NCBI GenBank assembly: GCA_014236755.1
Contig: JACCKY010000013.1
Coordinates: forward strand, 1 to 43,119
DNA: 43,119 nucleotides
Origin: Candidatus Petromonas tenebris
GTDB lineage: Bacteria; Bacillota; Clostridia; Peptostreptococcales; Caminicellaceae
Direction of reading: 5' to 3'
Below the pieces are notes generated by a model, which was given only the letters and a program-made list of their open reading frames with translations, searched no databases and was not told the origin of the DNA. Below, piece by piece: positions 35,519 through 43,119 of the stretch. Both the position numbers and the translations under genes were made by a program. The first letter of the stretch is position 1. Every line of letters starts with the position of its first letter.

Positions 35519-35557
35519 GGGGCATTAAAAATCAGATATGCTGATTTTTAATGCCCC
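35519..35557. terminator. Perfect 17-bp stem between fxsA and hisK
   Basis: GGGGCATTAAAAATCAG (35519-35535) and CTGATTTTTAATGCCCC (35541-35557) pair fully around a 5-base loop. The two flanking genes converge on it. No T-tract lies outside the stem on either strand, so it is a terminator by position more than by form. A smaller stem (35453-35459 with 35467-35473) precedes it. Confidence 0.55.
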
Positions 35558-35604
35558 ATGTAATTTCTTCTATCGCTTGGTTTTTTAGGATCATTGAACA
35601 TTTT

Positions 35605-36399
35605 CTATATTTTTATAAATTTGGGTTCCATTTTCTCAAAGGTAGTTATATATTTAAATCCAATATCTTTTAGTACATCATAGACATAATCAAACCTTTG
35701 ACATAATGTATTCGGGATATGGGAGTCGGAACCGAGGGTCAGAATTTGACCTCCAAGTTCTTTATAAAACTTTAAAACGCTATATGTAGGCATTAGATCA
35801 TTTAGGCTATATCTAAAACCCGATGTATTTATTTCAAATCCTTTATTTTTATTAATCAAGGTCTTTAAAATTTCCTCAAGTATATCAAAATAATCTTCAA
35901 TTTTTTCTTTGGCTACCTCATCGTTATATCTTATTAGAATATTTAAATGTCCAACTACGTTAAAAGTATCAAAATGCTTAACGCAGTATAATAGTTCTTC
36001 CAAATATTTTTGATAGGCCTCTTTAGGTGTTTTACCTACAAAGAAATCACCGGTATAGAGGTCCTTTTTCTCACAGGTATGAAGAGAGGCGATAACAAAA
36101 TCAAAATCACCGTTATTTATAAAGTTTTTGCACCTCTCTATTATATGAGGTTGGATACCCATCTCAACTCCTTTGAGTATCTTGATTTTTTCTCCGTACA
36201 TTTTTCTCATTTCATTCAAATACTCAGTATATTCGTTGAGATCAAAATCAAAACTGATTGAAGGATCGCAGTAGTCGTAGTCTATATGATCCGTAAAGCA
36301 TATTTCCTTAAGCTTCATGTCTATGGCTTTTTTAATCATATCTTTCATATCTGCATCACAATCGGAAGAAAAACTACTGTGCACATGGTAATCATACAT
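35605..36399 (-). CDS. hisK: Histidinol-phosphatase, PHP family
   Basis: A 264-residue PHP-type metal-dependent phosphatase. It starts MYDYHVHSSFSSDCDADMKD, with metal ligands in HVH, TDHIDYD, the EMGIQPH stretch, ASLHTC and GSDSHIP. It removes phosphate from histidinol phosphate, the step before HisD. The start is the minus-strand ATG at 36399, eight bases after AGGAG; GTG 36408 overlaps that site. Divergent from the his operon, which lacks this step. Confidence 0.88.
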   Translation of the reverse strand: MYDYHVHSSFSSDCDADMKDMIKKAIDMKLKEICFTDHIDYDYCDPSISFDFDLNEYTEYLNEMRKMYGEKIKILKGVEMGIQPHIIERCKNFINNGDFDFVIASLHTCEKKDLYTGDFFVGKTPKEAYQKYLEELLYCVKHFDTFNVVGHLNILIRYNDEVAKEKIEDYFDILEEILKTLINKNKGFEINTSGFRYSLNDLMPTYSVLKFYKELGGQILTLGSDSHIPNTLCQRFDYVYDVLKDIGFKYITTFEKMEPKFIKI

Positions 36400-36468
36400 A
36401 GAAATCACTCCTATTTCCTATCTCCTATATTCTGTGACTTGCAACCTTATATATATAGTTTACCAGTA

Positions 36469-36497
36469 ATTATTATTTATTAAAGATCAATTTTCAA
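36469..36497 (-). promoter_or_regulatory. Candidate promoter of hisK
   Basis: On the minus strand TTGAAA (36497-36492) and AATAAT (36474-36469) are 17 bases apart. It lies about 70 bases ahead of the hisK start and about 40 bases from the divergent his promoter. Confidence 0.45.
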
Positions 36498-36534
36498 TTG
36501 AAAACGCTTTCTTAAAAAAATATAATAAAATCTA

Positions 36535-36563
36535 TTGACTTATAAAGATAAAAATAATAAAAT
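36535..36563 (+). promoter_or_regulatory. Promoter of the his operon
   Basis: TTGACT (36535-36540), 17 bases, TAAAAT (36558-36563). The transcript should start near 36570, just before the palindrome at 36577. Confidence 0.75.
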
Positions 36564-36576
36564 AAACACAAAATAA

Positions 36577-36606
36577 TTTATTGCTTTATCGCGATAAAGC
36601 AATAAA
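36577..36606. promoter_or_regulatory. Perfect 30-bp palindrome, candidate his operator
   Basis: TTTATTGCTTTATCG and CGATAAAGCAATAAA are exact inverse copies with no loop, centred at 36591/36592. It covers about +7 to +36 of the predicted his transcript. There is no loop to favour an RNA hairpin, which suits binding of a dimeric repressor. A TrpR-like repressor (HisR) has been proposed for his operons of some Firmicutes; I cannot confirm that this is its site. Confidence 0.7.
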
Positions 36607-36627
36607 GAAAAAAACGGTGGTGACTGT

Positions 36628-37920
36628 ATGGTTTTTTATAAGGATCTTTTTCCAGAGGGAGTAGAAGATTTACACAGTGAAGAATATGAATTCAAGGAAG
36701 AAATAATAAACTGCATTAAAAAGATATTTAAAAGTTTCGGTTATAGGCAGATAGTAACTCCCAGCTTTGAATATTATGATCTTTACTCAGGAATAGAGGG
36801 AACACTATCTAAGGATAAGATGTTTAAGCTTATAGATAATAACGGTAGAATACTGGTTTTAAGACCCGATGCAACTATTCCAGTTGCAAGAATGGCTGCA
36901 ACAAATTATAAGTCTTGTAAGGATTATCTTAAATTTTCCTATGTTACAAATATTTTTAGGTTGAACAATACTCAGCAGGGAGATAAAAGAGAATTTATTC
37001 AAGCGGGAATTGAACATTTGGGAAATGATAAGCCCGATTGTGACGCCGAAGTAATTGCAGTAGGGATAAAAAGTCTTCTGGAGTGTGGATTTCAAGATTT
37101 TCATATAGACCTAGGACAGATAAAGTTTTTAAACAGTCTTATTGAAGAAACGAAACTTAATAAATTTGAAAAGATAAAACTCCATAACCTTATTGAAAAT
37201 AAAAACTATGGAGATTTAAAGGAATTTTTAGCTAAAGCAGATATTTCTCCAAGACTTCAAGATATTTTTAACAAGGTTCCAAAACTCTATGGAAAGCCTG
37301 AAAAGGTACTTATGAAGGCAAGAAGTCTGGTTATAAACGATGAGATGGGAAAAGCCTTGGATAATCTTGAACATGTATACAATATACTGAAGGATTACGG
37401 ATACGGCAAGTACATCATATTTGATTTAGGGTTTACAGAAGAGATGAATTATTATACAGGAGTGATATTTAAAGGATATGTAAATAACTTTGGTGAGGTA
37501 GTTTTAAGTGGAGGAAGGTATGACGATTTGACGAAACAGTTTGGTGCCCAGAAGCCGGCCTGTGGGTTTGGCCTTAATATAGATAAATTAATTGAGGTGA
37601 TGAGTATGTATGATGTAAAAAAAGAAATAGACTGTTATACTGATTATCTTGTGCTTTATAGAGAAAATGCTAGAGAAAAGGCTATAAAAATTTGCCAAGA
37701 TTTAAGAGAGAGAGGATTTATTGTAGAATCTGATTCCTACAATGGCGATGCCTCCTTTTATATAAAAAATTCAACCTTTAGAAATATAAAAGAAATAATA
37801 GAAGTCAATGGAGAGAATGTAAAAGCAACAAATGTTTTAAAAAATCAGATTAACAGATATAATATAAAACAATTTTACAAGGTTTTAGACAATAAAGAAA
37901 TTTTAGTTTCTATTCATTAG
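36628..37920 (+). CDS. hisZ: ATP phosphoribosyltransferase regulatory subunit HisZ
   Basis: A 430-residue relative of histidyl-tRNA synthetase, with motif-like stretches RPDATIPVARMAAT, REFIQAGIEHLGND and MNYYTGVIFKGY, but no catalytic role in tRNA charging. HisZ is required with short-form HisG for the first step of histidine synthesis and passes on feedback by histidine. ATG 36628 has a weak GGTGGTG site. It is first in the operon, 11 bases before hisG. A longer hisS-like anticodon-binding end seems partly kept. Confidence 0.92.
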   Translation: MVFYKDLFPEGVEDLHSEEYEFKEEIINCIKKIFKSFGYRQIVTPSFEYYDLYSGIEGTLSKDKMFKLIDNNGRILVLRPDATIPVARMAATNYKSCKDYLKFSYVTNIFRLNNTQQGDKREFIQAGIEHLGNDKPDCDAEVIAVGIKSLLECGFQDFHIDLGQIKFLNSLIEETKLNKFEKIKLHNLIENKNYGDLKEFLAKADISPRLQDIFNKVPKLYGKPEKVLMKARSLVINDEMGKALDNLEHVYNILKDYGYGKYIIFDLGFTEEMNYYTGVIFKGYVNNFGEVVLSGGRYDDLTKQFGAQKPACGFGLNIDKLIEVMSMYDVKKEIDCYTDYLVLYRENAREKAIKICQDLRERGFIVESDSYNGDASFYIKNSTFRNIKEIIEVNGENVKATNVLKNQINRYNIKQFYKVLDNKEILVSIH

Positions 37921-37931
37921 GGGGAGTTGTA

Positions 37932-38555
37932 GTGGAATCAGTAAAGATAGCTCTTGCAAAGGGAAGGCTGGCAGAAGATGCAGTAAAAATGCTTGAAAGT
38001 ATTGGAATAAAATTTAAAGATTATTCCCCAAAGAGCAGAAAACTCATCTTTGTAGATGATTCGGAAAAAATAAAGCTAGTATTTGTGAAATCGGCGGATG
38101 TTCCTGTCTATGTTGAAAAAGGAGCAGTAGACATGGGTGTAGTAGGAAAAGATATACTTATGGAAAATAAAGCAGATGTCTATGAAATATTAAACTTAAA
38201 CATGGGCAAGTGCAAGATGTGTGTGGCCGGTTTTAATGAATATGAATTTAATACCAATAAAAAGCTGATTGTGGGAACTAAATACCCCAATACGGCTAAA
38301 AATTACTTCAATAAAAAGGGAATACTATCGGAGGTAATTAAGCTAGGTGGTTCTGTTGAGCTGGCTCCAATTTTAGGTCTTTCTGATGTAATTGTAGATA
38401 TAGTTGAGACCGGAAGAACTCTAAAGGAGAATGGCTTGGTGGTTTTAGAGGAAATGTATGATATAAGTGCTAGACTTATAGTGAACAAGGTAAGCCTTAA
38501 AACTAAGAGTCAGAATATAGAGAGGATAATTGAAGGTTTAGAAAGCATCGTATAA
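37932..38555 (+). CDS. hisG: ATP phosphoribosyltransferase, short form
   Basis: A 207-residue HisG(S) joining ATP and PRPP, the first step of the pathway. It has IALAKGRLAEDAVKMLESIG at the start and the PRPP motif DVIVDIVETGRTLKENGLVV. The short form lacks the C-terminal histidine-binding domain and therefore needs HisZ, which is encoded just upstream. The start is GTG 37932 after GGGGAG. Confidence 0.95.
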   Translation: MESVKIALAKGRLAEDAVKMLESIGIKFKDYSPKSRKLIFVDDSEKIKLVFVKSADVPVYVEKGAVDMGVVGKDILMENKADVYEILNLNMGKCKMCVAGFNEYEFNTNKKLIVGTKYPNTAKNYFNKKGILSEVIKLGGSVELAPILGLSDVIVDIVETGRTLKENGLVVLEEMYDISARLIVNKVSLKTKSQNIERIIEGLESIV

Positions 38556-38569
38556 AGGAGAGACAAATA

Positions 38570-39850
38570 ATGAGGATAATAGAAATAAAAGGGGACGATT
38601 ACAAAGAGGTTTTAGATGAGATATTAAACAGAGGTGAAGATAACTTTGCAGATATTGATAAAACTGTTATGGAAATAATAGAAGGTGTAAAAAGAGATGG
38701 TGACGAAGCTCTGTATAGATATACTGAAAAATTTGATGGAGTAAAGCTTACAGGGTTGAAGGTAACTGGAGATGAAATAGATGAAGCCCTTGAAATAGTT
38801 GGAAGTGAGTTTTTGGATATTTTACGGGAAGCCAGGGATAATATAGCCTCCTATCACGAAAAGCAGCTGCAAAATTCATGGATGACTAACGAAAAAAATG
38901 GAATCATCTTGGGTCAGTTGATAAATCCTCTATCTAGAGTTGGAATTTACGTACCAGGTGGAAAGGCTGCATATCCATCTACGGTTCTAATGAACAGCAT
39001 ACCTGCCAAGGTAGCAGGGGTGAAGTCCATAGCGATGGTTACTCCTCCAGGGAAGGAAGGCAAGGTAAATCCATATATATTAGCAGCGGCCAAAGTAGCA
39101 GGAGTAGATGAGATATACAAGATTGGAGGAGCACAATCTGTGGCAGCATTAGCCTATGGAACAAGGATAATAAAACCGGTAGAAAAAATAGTTGGACCGG
39201 GAAACATATATGTAGCTAGGGCTAAGAGGGCAGTATTTGGATTGGTGGATATTGATATGATCGCAGGGCCCAGTGAAATATGTATAATTGCCGATGAGAA
39301 TAAAAACCCAAAATATATAGCAGCTGATCTATTATCTCAGGCAGAGCACGACGAGATGGCTTCTTCTATACTAGTTACTACCTCAAGGACTTTAGGAGAA
39401 AAGGTGATTGAGGAAGTTAAAGTTCAGACAGAAAGACTTGAGAGGAAGGAGATTATAGAGAAGGCCCTCTCAAGTTACGGATATATATTTATAGTTGAAG
39501 ATATAGAAAAGGCCATAGAGATTTCAAATGAAATAGCACCTGAACACCTTGAAATTATGGTAGATAATCCTTTTGAATTACTTCCAATGATTAAAAATGC
39601 AGGAGCAATATTTTTAGGAGAGTATACACCTGAGCCTGTGGGAGATTACTTTGCAGGACCAAATCATACTCTACCCACATCAGGGACAGCTAAATTTTCT
39701 TCTCCACTGGGTACCTATGACTTTATCAAGAAATCCAGCTTACTTTACTACAAAAGACAAAGCCTTGAAAAGATAAAGGATAAAGTTATAACTTTTACAG
39801 AAGCTGAAGGACTAACTGCCCATGGAAATTCAATAAAGGTGAGGTTTTAA
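38570..39850 (+). CDS. hisD: Histidinol dehydrogenase
   Basis: A 426-residue zinc enzyme that oxidises histidinol to histidine in two NAD-dependent steps. Visible are VGIYVPGGKAAYPSTVLMNS, IGGAQSVAALAYGT, DLLSQAEHDEMASS with zinc ligands, and EHLEIMV and GPNHTLPTSG. The length is typical. AAAGGAGAG precedes ATG 38570. Confidence 0.96.
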   Translation: MRIIEIKGDDYKEVLDEILNRGEDNFADIDKTVMEIIEGVKRDGDEALYRYTEKFDGVKLTGLKVTGDEIDEALEIVGSEFLDILREARDNIASYHEKQLQNSWMTNEKNGIILGQLINPLSRVGIYVPGGKAAYPSTVLMNSIPAKVAGVKSIAMVTPPGKEGKVNPYILAAAKVAGVDEIYKIGGAQSVAALAYGTRIIKPVEKIVGPGNIYVARAKRAVFGLVDIDMIAGPSEICIIADENKNPKYIAADLLSQAEHDEMASSILVTTSRTLGEKVIEEVKVQTERLERKEIIEKALSSYGYIFIVEDIEKAIEISNEIAPEHLEIMVDNPFELLPMIKNAGAIFLGEYTPEPVGDYFAGPNHTLPTSGTAKFSSPLGTYDFIKKSSLLYYKRQSLEKIKDKVITFTEAEGLTAHGNSIKVRF

Positions 39851-39852
39851 TT

Positions 39853-40902
39853 ATGAAGGATTTGATAAAAAAGAATGTACAAAATTTAGGAGTTTATAAA
39901 GTAGGAAGAGAACCATATGATGTGAAATTAGATGCTAATGAAAACCCTTATAATGTACTGGAAGAGCTTACAGAATTGATAACTTCGAGGCTTGTAAGTG
40001 AAAATCTTAACAGATATCCCGATAATGATGCCTTAATGTTAAGAGAAGCTATAGCCACATATATTGGAGTGAAGGATGAAAATATAATATGTGGAAACGG
40101 ATCCGATGAAATAATAAAGATGATTGTAGATGCCTTTGTGGATAAGGATGATGTAGTAGTTACCCATACACCTACATTTTCCATGTATAAAGTAGCGGCT
40201 GAGATATCAGGGGGTAGAGTTATTGAAATAGAAGATAATGAGGACTTTGAGATAAATATAGAAAATATAATTAACGCAGCAAATGAAAATAATGCTAAAG
40301 TAATATTTCTATGTAACCCCAACAATCCTACCGGCATTCTAATTGGGCAAAGCGATATAATCAGGGTTTTAGAGAGTACCAATGCTATTGTAGCTATAGA
40401 TGAAGCCTATTACGAATTTTGCGGAGAAACCGTTGTAGATAAGATAGATAAATACGATAGACTTATAGTCCTAAGGACATTGTCAAAGGCCTTTGGGCTG
40501 GCAGGAATGAGAGTAGGATACGGTGTGGCAAACAGTGACTTTATAAATGTACTAAACAAGGTTAGACCTCCCTATAATTTAAATACTGTTTCCCAAGCTA
40601 TTGGTGAAGTAGTCTTGCAAAATATGGGTATTGTAGATAAGTATATAGAAGAAATAAAAAGAGAACGTGAATTTTTTATGAATGAACTATCTTCAATTAA
40701 GGATATAAAAGTAATTCCAAGCAAGAGTAATTTTTTGCTAATAAAAACCGATAAATACTTAGATTTAATCGAGAGATTTAAAGAGAATAAAATTAAAGTC
40801 AGGGATTTTGGCAGCGATGGTATTTTGAAAAACTGTATTAGATTAACTGTTGGAACAAGAGAAGAAAATAAAAAGGCACTAAAGGTAATAAAGGAAGTGT
40901 AA
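39853..40902 (+). CDS. hisC: Histidinol-phosphate aminotransferase
   Basis: A 349-residue class I/II PLP aminotransferase that makes histidinol phosphate from imidazole acetol phosphate and glutamate. It has KLDANENPYN, CNPNNPTG, VAIDEAYYEF, and the PLP lysine in RTLSKAFGLAGMRVGY. ATG 39853 lies two bases after hisD; its weak AAAGGTGAGG site is inside hisD, which suggests coupling. Confidence 0.95.
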   Translation: MKDLIKKNVQNLGVYKVGREPYDVKLDANENPYNVLEELTELITSRLVSENLNRYPDNDALMLREAIATYIGVKDENIICGNGSDEIIKMIVDAFVDKDDVVVTHTPTFSMYKVAAEISGGRVIEIEDNEDFEINIENIINAANENNAKVIFLCNPNNPTGILIGQSDIIRVLESTNAIVAIDEAYYEFCGETVVDKIDKYDRLIVLRTLSKAFGLAGMRVGYGVANSDFINVLNKVRPPYNLNTVSQAIGEVVLQNMGIVDKYIEEIKREREFFMNELSSIKDIKVIPSKSNFLLIKTDKYLDLIERFKENKIKVRDFGSDGILKNCIRLTVGTREENKKALKVIKEV

Positions 40903-40904
40903 AA

Positions 40905-41492
40905 ATGAAACGATCAGCTGAAATATTTAGAAAAACTAATGAAACAGAAATCGAAGTTAGCTTGGACCTGGATGGAAGTGGCAACGTATCTATTGATACG
41001 GGAATCAAATTCTTAGATCATATGCTTGAACTTATGGCTAAGCATGGACAATTGAATCTGGACGTGAGATGTAAGGGAGACCTTGAAGTAGATAATCACC
41101 ACACAGTTGAAGATTTAGGAATAGTGCTGGGTCAGGCCATAAAGAAAGCCCTGGGAGATAAAAAGGGTATCAAAAGATATTCCACTGTTTTCACTCCTAT
41201 GGATGAATCCCTTTCCATGGTTTCACTGGACATGAGCGGAAGAAGCTTTCTAAAGTACAATGTAAATCTAACAAGGGAATTCGTAGGAGATTTTGAAACG
41301 GAAACAGCGGAAGAGTTCTTTATTGCACTGGTTAACAACGGAGGAATAACTCTTCATATCAACTTGCTTTATGGAAAGAATAACCACCATATAATTGAAT
41401 CTATATTTAAGGGACTAGGAAGGGCTATTAAAGAGGCTACTTCTATTGATGAGAATATAGAAGGGGTAATGTCTACTAAAGGAGTACTGTAA
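40905..41492 (+). CDS. hisB: Imidazoleglycerol-phosphate dehydratase
   Basis: A 195-residue monofunctional HisB that removes water from imidazole glycerol phosphate. The metal histidines are seen in FLDHMLELMAKHG and DNHHTVEDLGIVLGQA, and again in ITLHINLLYGKNNHHIIESI. No fused phosphatase domain is present, which fits the separate PHP phosphatase. ATG 40905 lies two bases after hisC. Confidence 0.96.
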   Translation: MKRSAEIFRKTNETEIEVSLDLDGSGNVSIDTGIKFLDHMLELMAKHGQLNLDVRCKGDLEVDNHHTVEDLGIVLGQAIKKALGDKKGIKRYSTVFTPMDESLSMVSLDMSGRSFLKYNVNLTREFVGDFETETAEEFFIALVNNGGITLHINLLYGKNNHHIIESIFKGLGRAIKEATSIDENIEGVMSTKGVL

Positions 41493-41503
41493 GGAGGAAA
41501 GCT

Positions 41504-42109
41504 ATGATAGCTATAATAGATTATGGAGTCGGCAATATAAAGAATGTATATAAAGCTTTTGTAGGGCTGGACTTGGATGTAACAGTAACAGCTGACGAAA
41601 ATGTGATAAACAAAAGCTCAGCTATTATTTTACCTGGAGTAGGGGCCTTTAAGGATGCAATGGACAATTTATATAAACATGGGCTTGTGGATTGTATAGA
41701 GAAGAATGTTCAAAAAGGAAAGCTGCTCTTTGGGATATGTCTTGGAATGCAGCTATTATATGAAAAAAGTCATGAAGATGGTGAGTGGAAGGGATTGGGC
41801 CTTCTAAAGGGCGATATAGTCAGATTTGGCGAAGGTTTAAAAGTTCCCCATATGGGATGGAACAGTTTGATAAAGAACAGAGAGGATATGATAGGTAAGG
41901 GCATAAAGGATGGGGAGTACGTATATTTTGTACATTCCTATTATCTAAAGCCCAAGGATGAAGATGAAGTAGTTTTTTGGACAGAATATGGAGTAAAGGT
42001 GCCTGCTGTGATCAGAAAGGATAATATAATTGGTATGCAGTTTCATCCCGAAAAGAGCGGTAAAACTGGCTTAAAGCTTTTGAAAAACATTAAGGAGATG
42101 ATAGGGTGA
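41504..42109 (+). CDS. hisH: Imidazole glycerol phosphate synthase, glutaminase subunit HisH
   Basis: A 201-residue class I glutamine amidotransferase that feeds ammonia to HisF. It has IDYGVGNIKNVYKAF, the nucleophile in LFGICLGMQLLYEKS, VPHMGWNSL, and His-Glu in GMQFHPEKSGKTGL. AAGGAGGAAAG precedes ATG 41504. The stop overlaps the hisA start as GTGA. Confidence 0.96.
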   Translation: MIAIIDYGVGNIKNVYKAFVGLDLDVTVTADENVINKSSAIILPGVGAFKDAMDNLYKHGLVDCIEKNVQKGKLLFGICLGMQLLYEKSHEDGEWKGLGLLKGDIVRFGEGLKVPHMGWNSLIKNREDMIGKGIKDGEYVYFVHSYYLKPKDEDEVVFWTEYGVKVPAVIRKDNIIGMQFHPEKSGKTGLKLLKNIKEMIG

Positions 42110-42804
42110 TAATATTTCCAGCAGTAGATATTCGTCAAGGTAGATGTGTAAGACTTTATCAGGGGAAAAAGGACCAGGAAACCATATACAATGATGATCC
42201 CGTAATAGCTGCAAAAAAGTGGGAGCAAAAAGGTGCAAAATATCTTCATATAGTAGATTTAGACGGTGCCTTCACAGGTGATCAGAAAAATAAAGATGTA
42301 ATAAGAAAAATAGTAAAAAGTATAAATATACCTGTGCAAGTGGGTGGAGGTATAAGGACCCTCGAGAGAGCAAAGGAAATTATAGAGCTAGGAGTAGAAA
42401 GAATAATAGTGGGCACTTCAGCAGTAAAAAAAGAAGGATTTGTAGAGGAATTAGTAGAGGAACTTAAGAGCAAAGTAGTTGTATCTATAGATGCTAAGAA
42501 TGGTTATGTATGCGTAGACGGTTGGGTGAAGAGTAGTGACCTTCAAGCAGTGGACTTTGCCAAGAGTCTTGAAGAAAAGGGAGTAAAGACAATAGTATAT
42601 ACTGATATATCAAAGGACGGCACCATGGTAGGACCTAATTTTTATGAGCTTAAAAAACTAAAGAAAAGTGTAGATATAAACATAATTGCTTCCGGGGGCA
42701 TAGGAAGAAAAGAAGATGTTGAAGAGCTAAAGAGAATGGGTATTTACGGAGCGATAATAGGAAAGGCTCTTTATGAAGGGAAGATAAAACTAGAAGAATT
42801 ATAA
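42106..42804 (+). CDS. hisA: Phosphoribosylformimino-5-aminoimidazole carboxamide ribotide isomerase HisA
   Basis: A 232-residue (beta-alpha)8 barrel that carries out the Amadori rearrangement in the pathway. The catalytic Asp lies in [17 protein letters not shown]; the phosphate sites are [11 protein letters not shown] and [12 protein letters not shown]. The start is GTG 42106, overlapping the hisH stop by four bases, with AGGAGATGATAGG ahead of it. Confidence 0.95.
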   Translation: MIIFPAVDIRQGRCVRLYQGKKDQETIYNDDPVIAAKKWEQKGAKYLHIVDLDGAFTGDQKNKDVIRKIVKSINIPVQVGGGIRTLERAKEIIELGVERIIVGTSAVKKEGFVEELVEELKSKVVVSIDAKNGYVCVDGWVKSSDLQAVDFAKSLEEKGVKTIVYTDISKDGTMVGPNFYELKKLKKSVDINIIASGGIGRKEDVEELKRMGIYGAIIGKALYEGKIKLEEL

Positions 42805-42817
42805 AGGGGGGATCCAT

Positions 42818-43119
42818 ATGCTTACTAAAAGAATAATTCCTTGTCTTGATGTAGACAAGGGAAGAGTTGTAAAAGGAAAGAAATTTAAGGACATAGAAGA
42901 TGTAGACGATCCAGTTTCATTGGCAAAGTTTTATAGTGAAGCCGGTGCCGATGAACTGGTGTTTTATGATATAACGGCCTCTAATGAAAATAGGGATATT
43001 TTCATTGATGTGGTAGAAAGAACGGCAGAGAATATTAATATTCCCTTCTGTATAGGTGGAGGAATAAGGACTATAGATGATTTCACAAAGGTTTTAAGGG
43101 CTGGAGCCGATAAGGTATC
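42818..43119 (+). CDS. hisF: Imidazole glycerol phosphate synthase, cyclase subunit HisF (partial)
   Basis: The first 100 codons, open to the window end. It begins [20 protein letters not shown], with Asp11 as a catalytic acid, then [20 protein letters not shown] and [15 protein letters not shown]. HisF closes the imidazole ring using ammonia from HisH. AAAGGGGGG precedes ATG 42818 by a normal distance. Confidence 0.97.
   Translation, partial: MLTKRIIPCLDVDKGRVVKGKKFKDIEDVDDPVSLAKFYSEAGADELVFYDITASNENRDIFIDVVERTAENINIPFCIGGGIRTIDDFTKVLRAGADKV

Noticed and set aside
36010-36483. Two + strand ORFs opposite and beside hisK
   Set aside because: Antisense shadows of hisK with no start signals; the PHP protein on the minus strand has clear motifs.
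36491-36504. TTTTCAATTGAAAA as a CodY box
   Set aside because: The half-sites are spaced by four bases instead of one; it is a poor match to the CodY consensus and is A/T-rich enough to be chance.

Overview
The window is AT-rich DNA, densely coded almost entirely on the + strand, with strong AGGAGG-type ribosome binding sites and frequent GTG/TTG starts. A T-box riboswitch, a spore-cortex-type amidase (CwlD), a Spo0E-like phosphatase with Spo0A-type boxes, and the EcfA1-EcfA2-EcfT-TruA-RplM-RpsI arrangement all point to a spore-forming, low-GC member of the Clostridia/Tissierellia (Firmicutes). Genus cannot be fixed from this window. I see no CRISPR array, insertion sequence or prophage.

Region 1 (1-16,231): the end of tuf and its terminator, then a consensus promoter and a structured leader of about 200 nt driving the S10-spc-alpha ribosomal super-operon. 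The order is rpsJ-rplC-rplD-rplW-rplB-rpsS-rplV-rpsC-rplP-rpmC-rpsQ-rplN-rplX-rplE-rpsZ-rpsH-rplF-rplR-rpsE-rpmD-rplO-secY-adk-map-(KOW protein)-infA-rpmJ-rpsM-rpsK-rpsD-rpoA-rplQ. Several non-terminator stem-loops lie between genes: rpsJ/rplC, secY/adk, and one that could hide the rpoA ribosome binding site.

Region 2 (16,232-21,858): a promoter and a T-box with a Trp (UGG) specifier precede a TrpP-type tryptophan transporter. The shared ECF transporter module ecfA1-ecfA2-ecfT follows, then a terminator-like hairpin just ahead of truA, then a promoter and rplM-rpsI. A two-codon leader ORF with a perfect ribosome binding site sits between the T-box and trpP.

Region 3 (21,859-28,500): a minus-strand Spo0E-like phosphatase gene with Spo0A-type boxes, then cwlD. 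Next is a two-gene AmmeMemoRadiSam module, a conserved set of unknown function, made of a fused Memo-AMMECR1 protein and a radical SAM enzyme. The gap between these two genes holds a cluster of DnaA boxes. A possible 41-residue zinc-ribbon gene, asparagine synthetase and tRNA-Ala(GGC) follow.

Region 4 (28,500-35,560): an envelope and sensing group of separate transcription units. It holds an L,D-transpeptidase, a GH18 glycosidase with stalk-like and SH3 domains, an orphan PAS histidine kinase, a membrane protein carrying only the LysM-like part of MltG, a lipoprotein and FxsA.

Region 5 (35,560-43,119): a divergent PHP-type histidinol phosphatase and the histidine operon hisZ-hisG-hisD-hisC-hisB-hisH-hisA-hisF. 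The operon has a consensus promoter followed by a perfect 30-bp palindrome that is a good operator candidate. hisF runs off the window end. HisZ plus the short HisG give the hetero-oligomeric first enzyme, and the phosphatase missing from the operon is supplied by the divergent gene.
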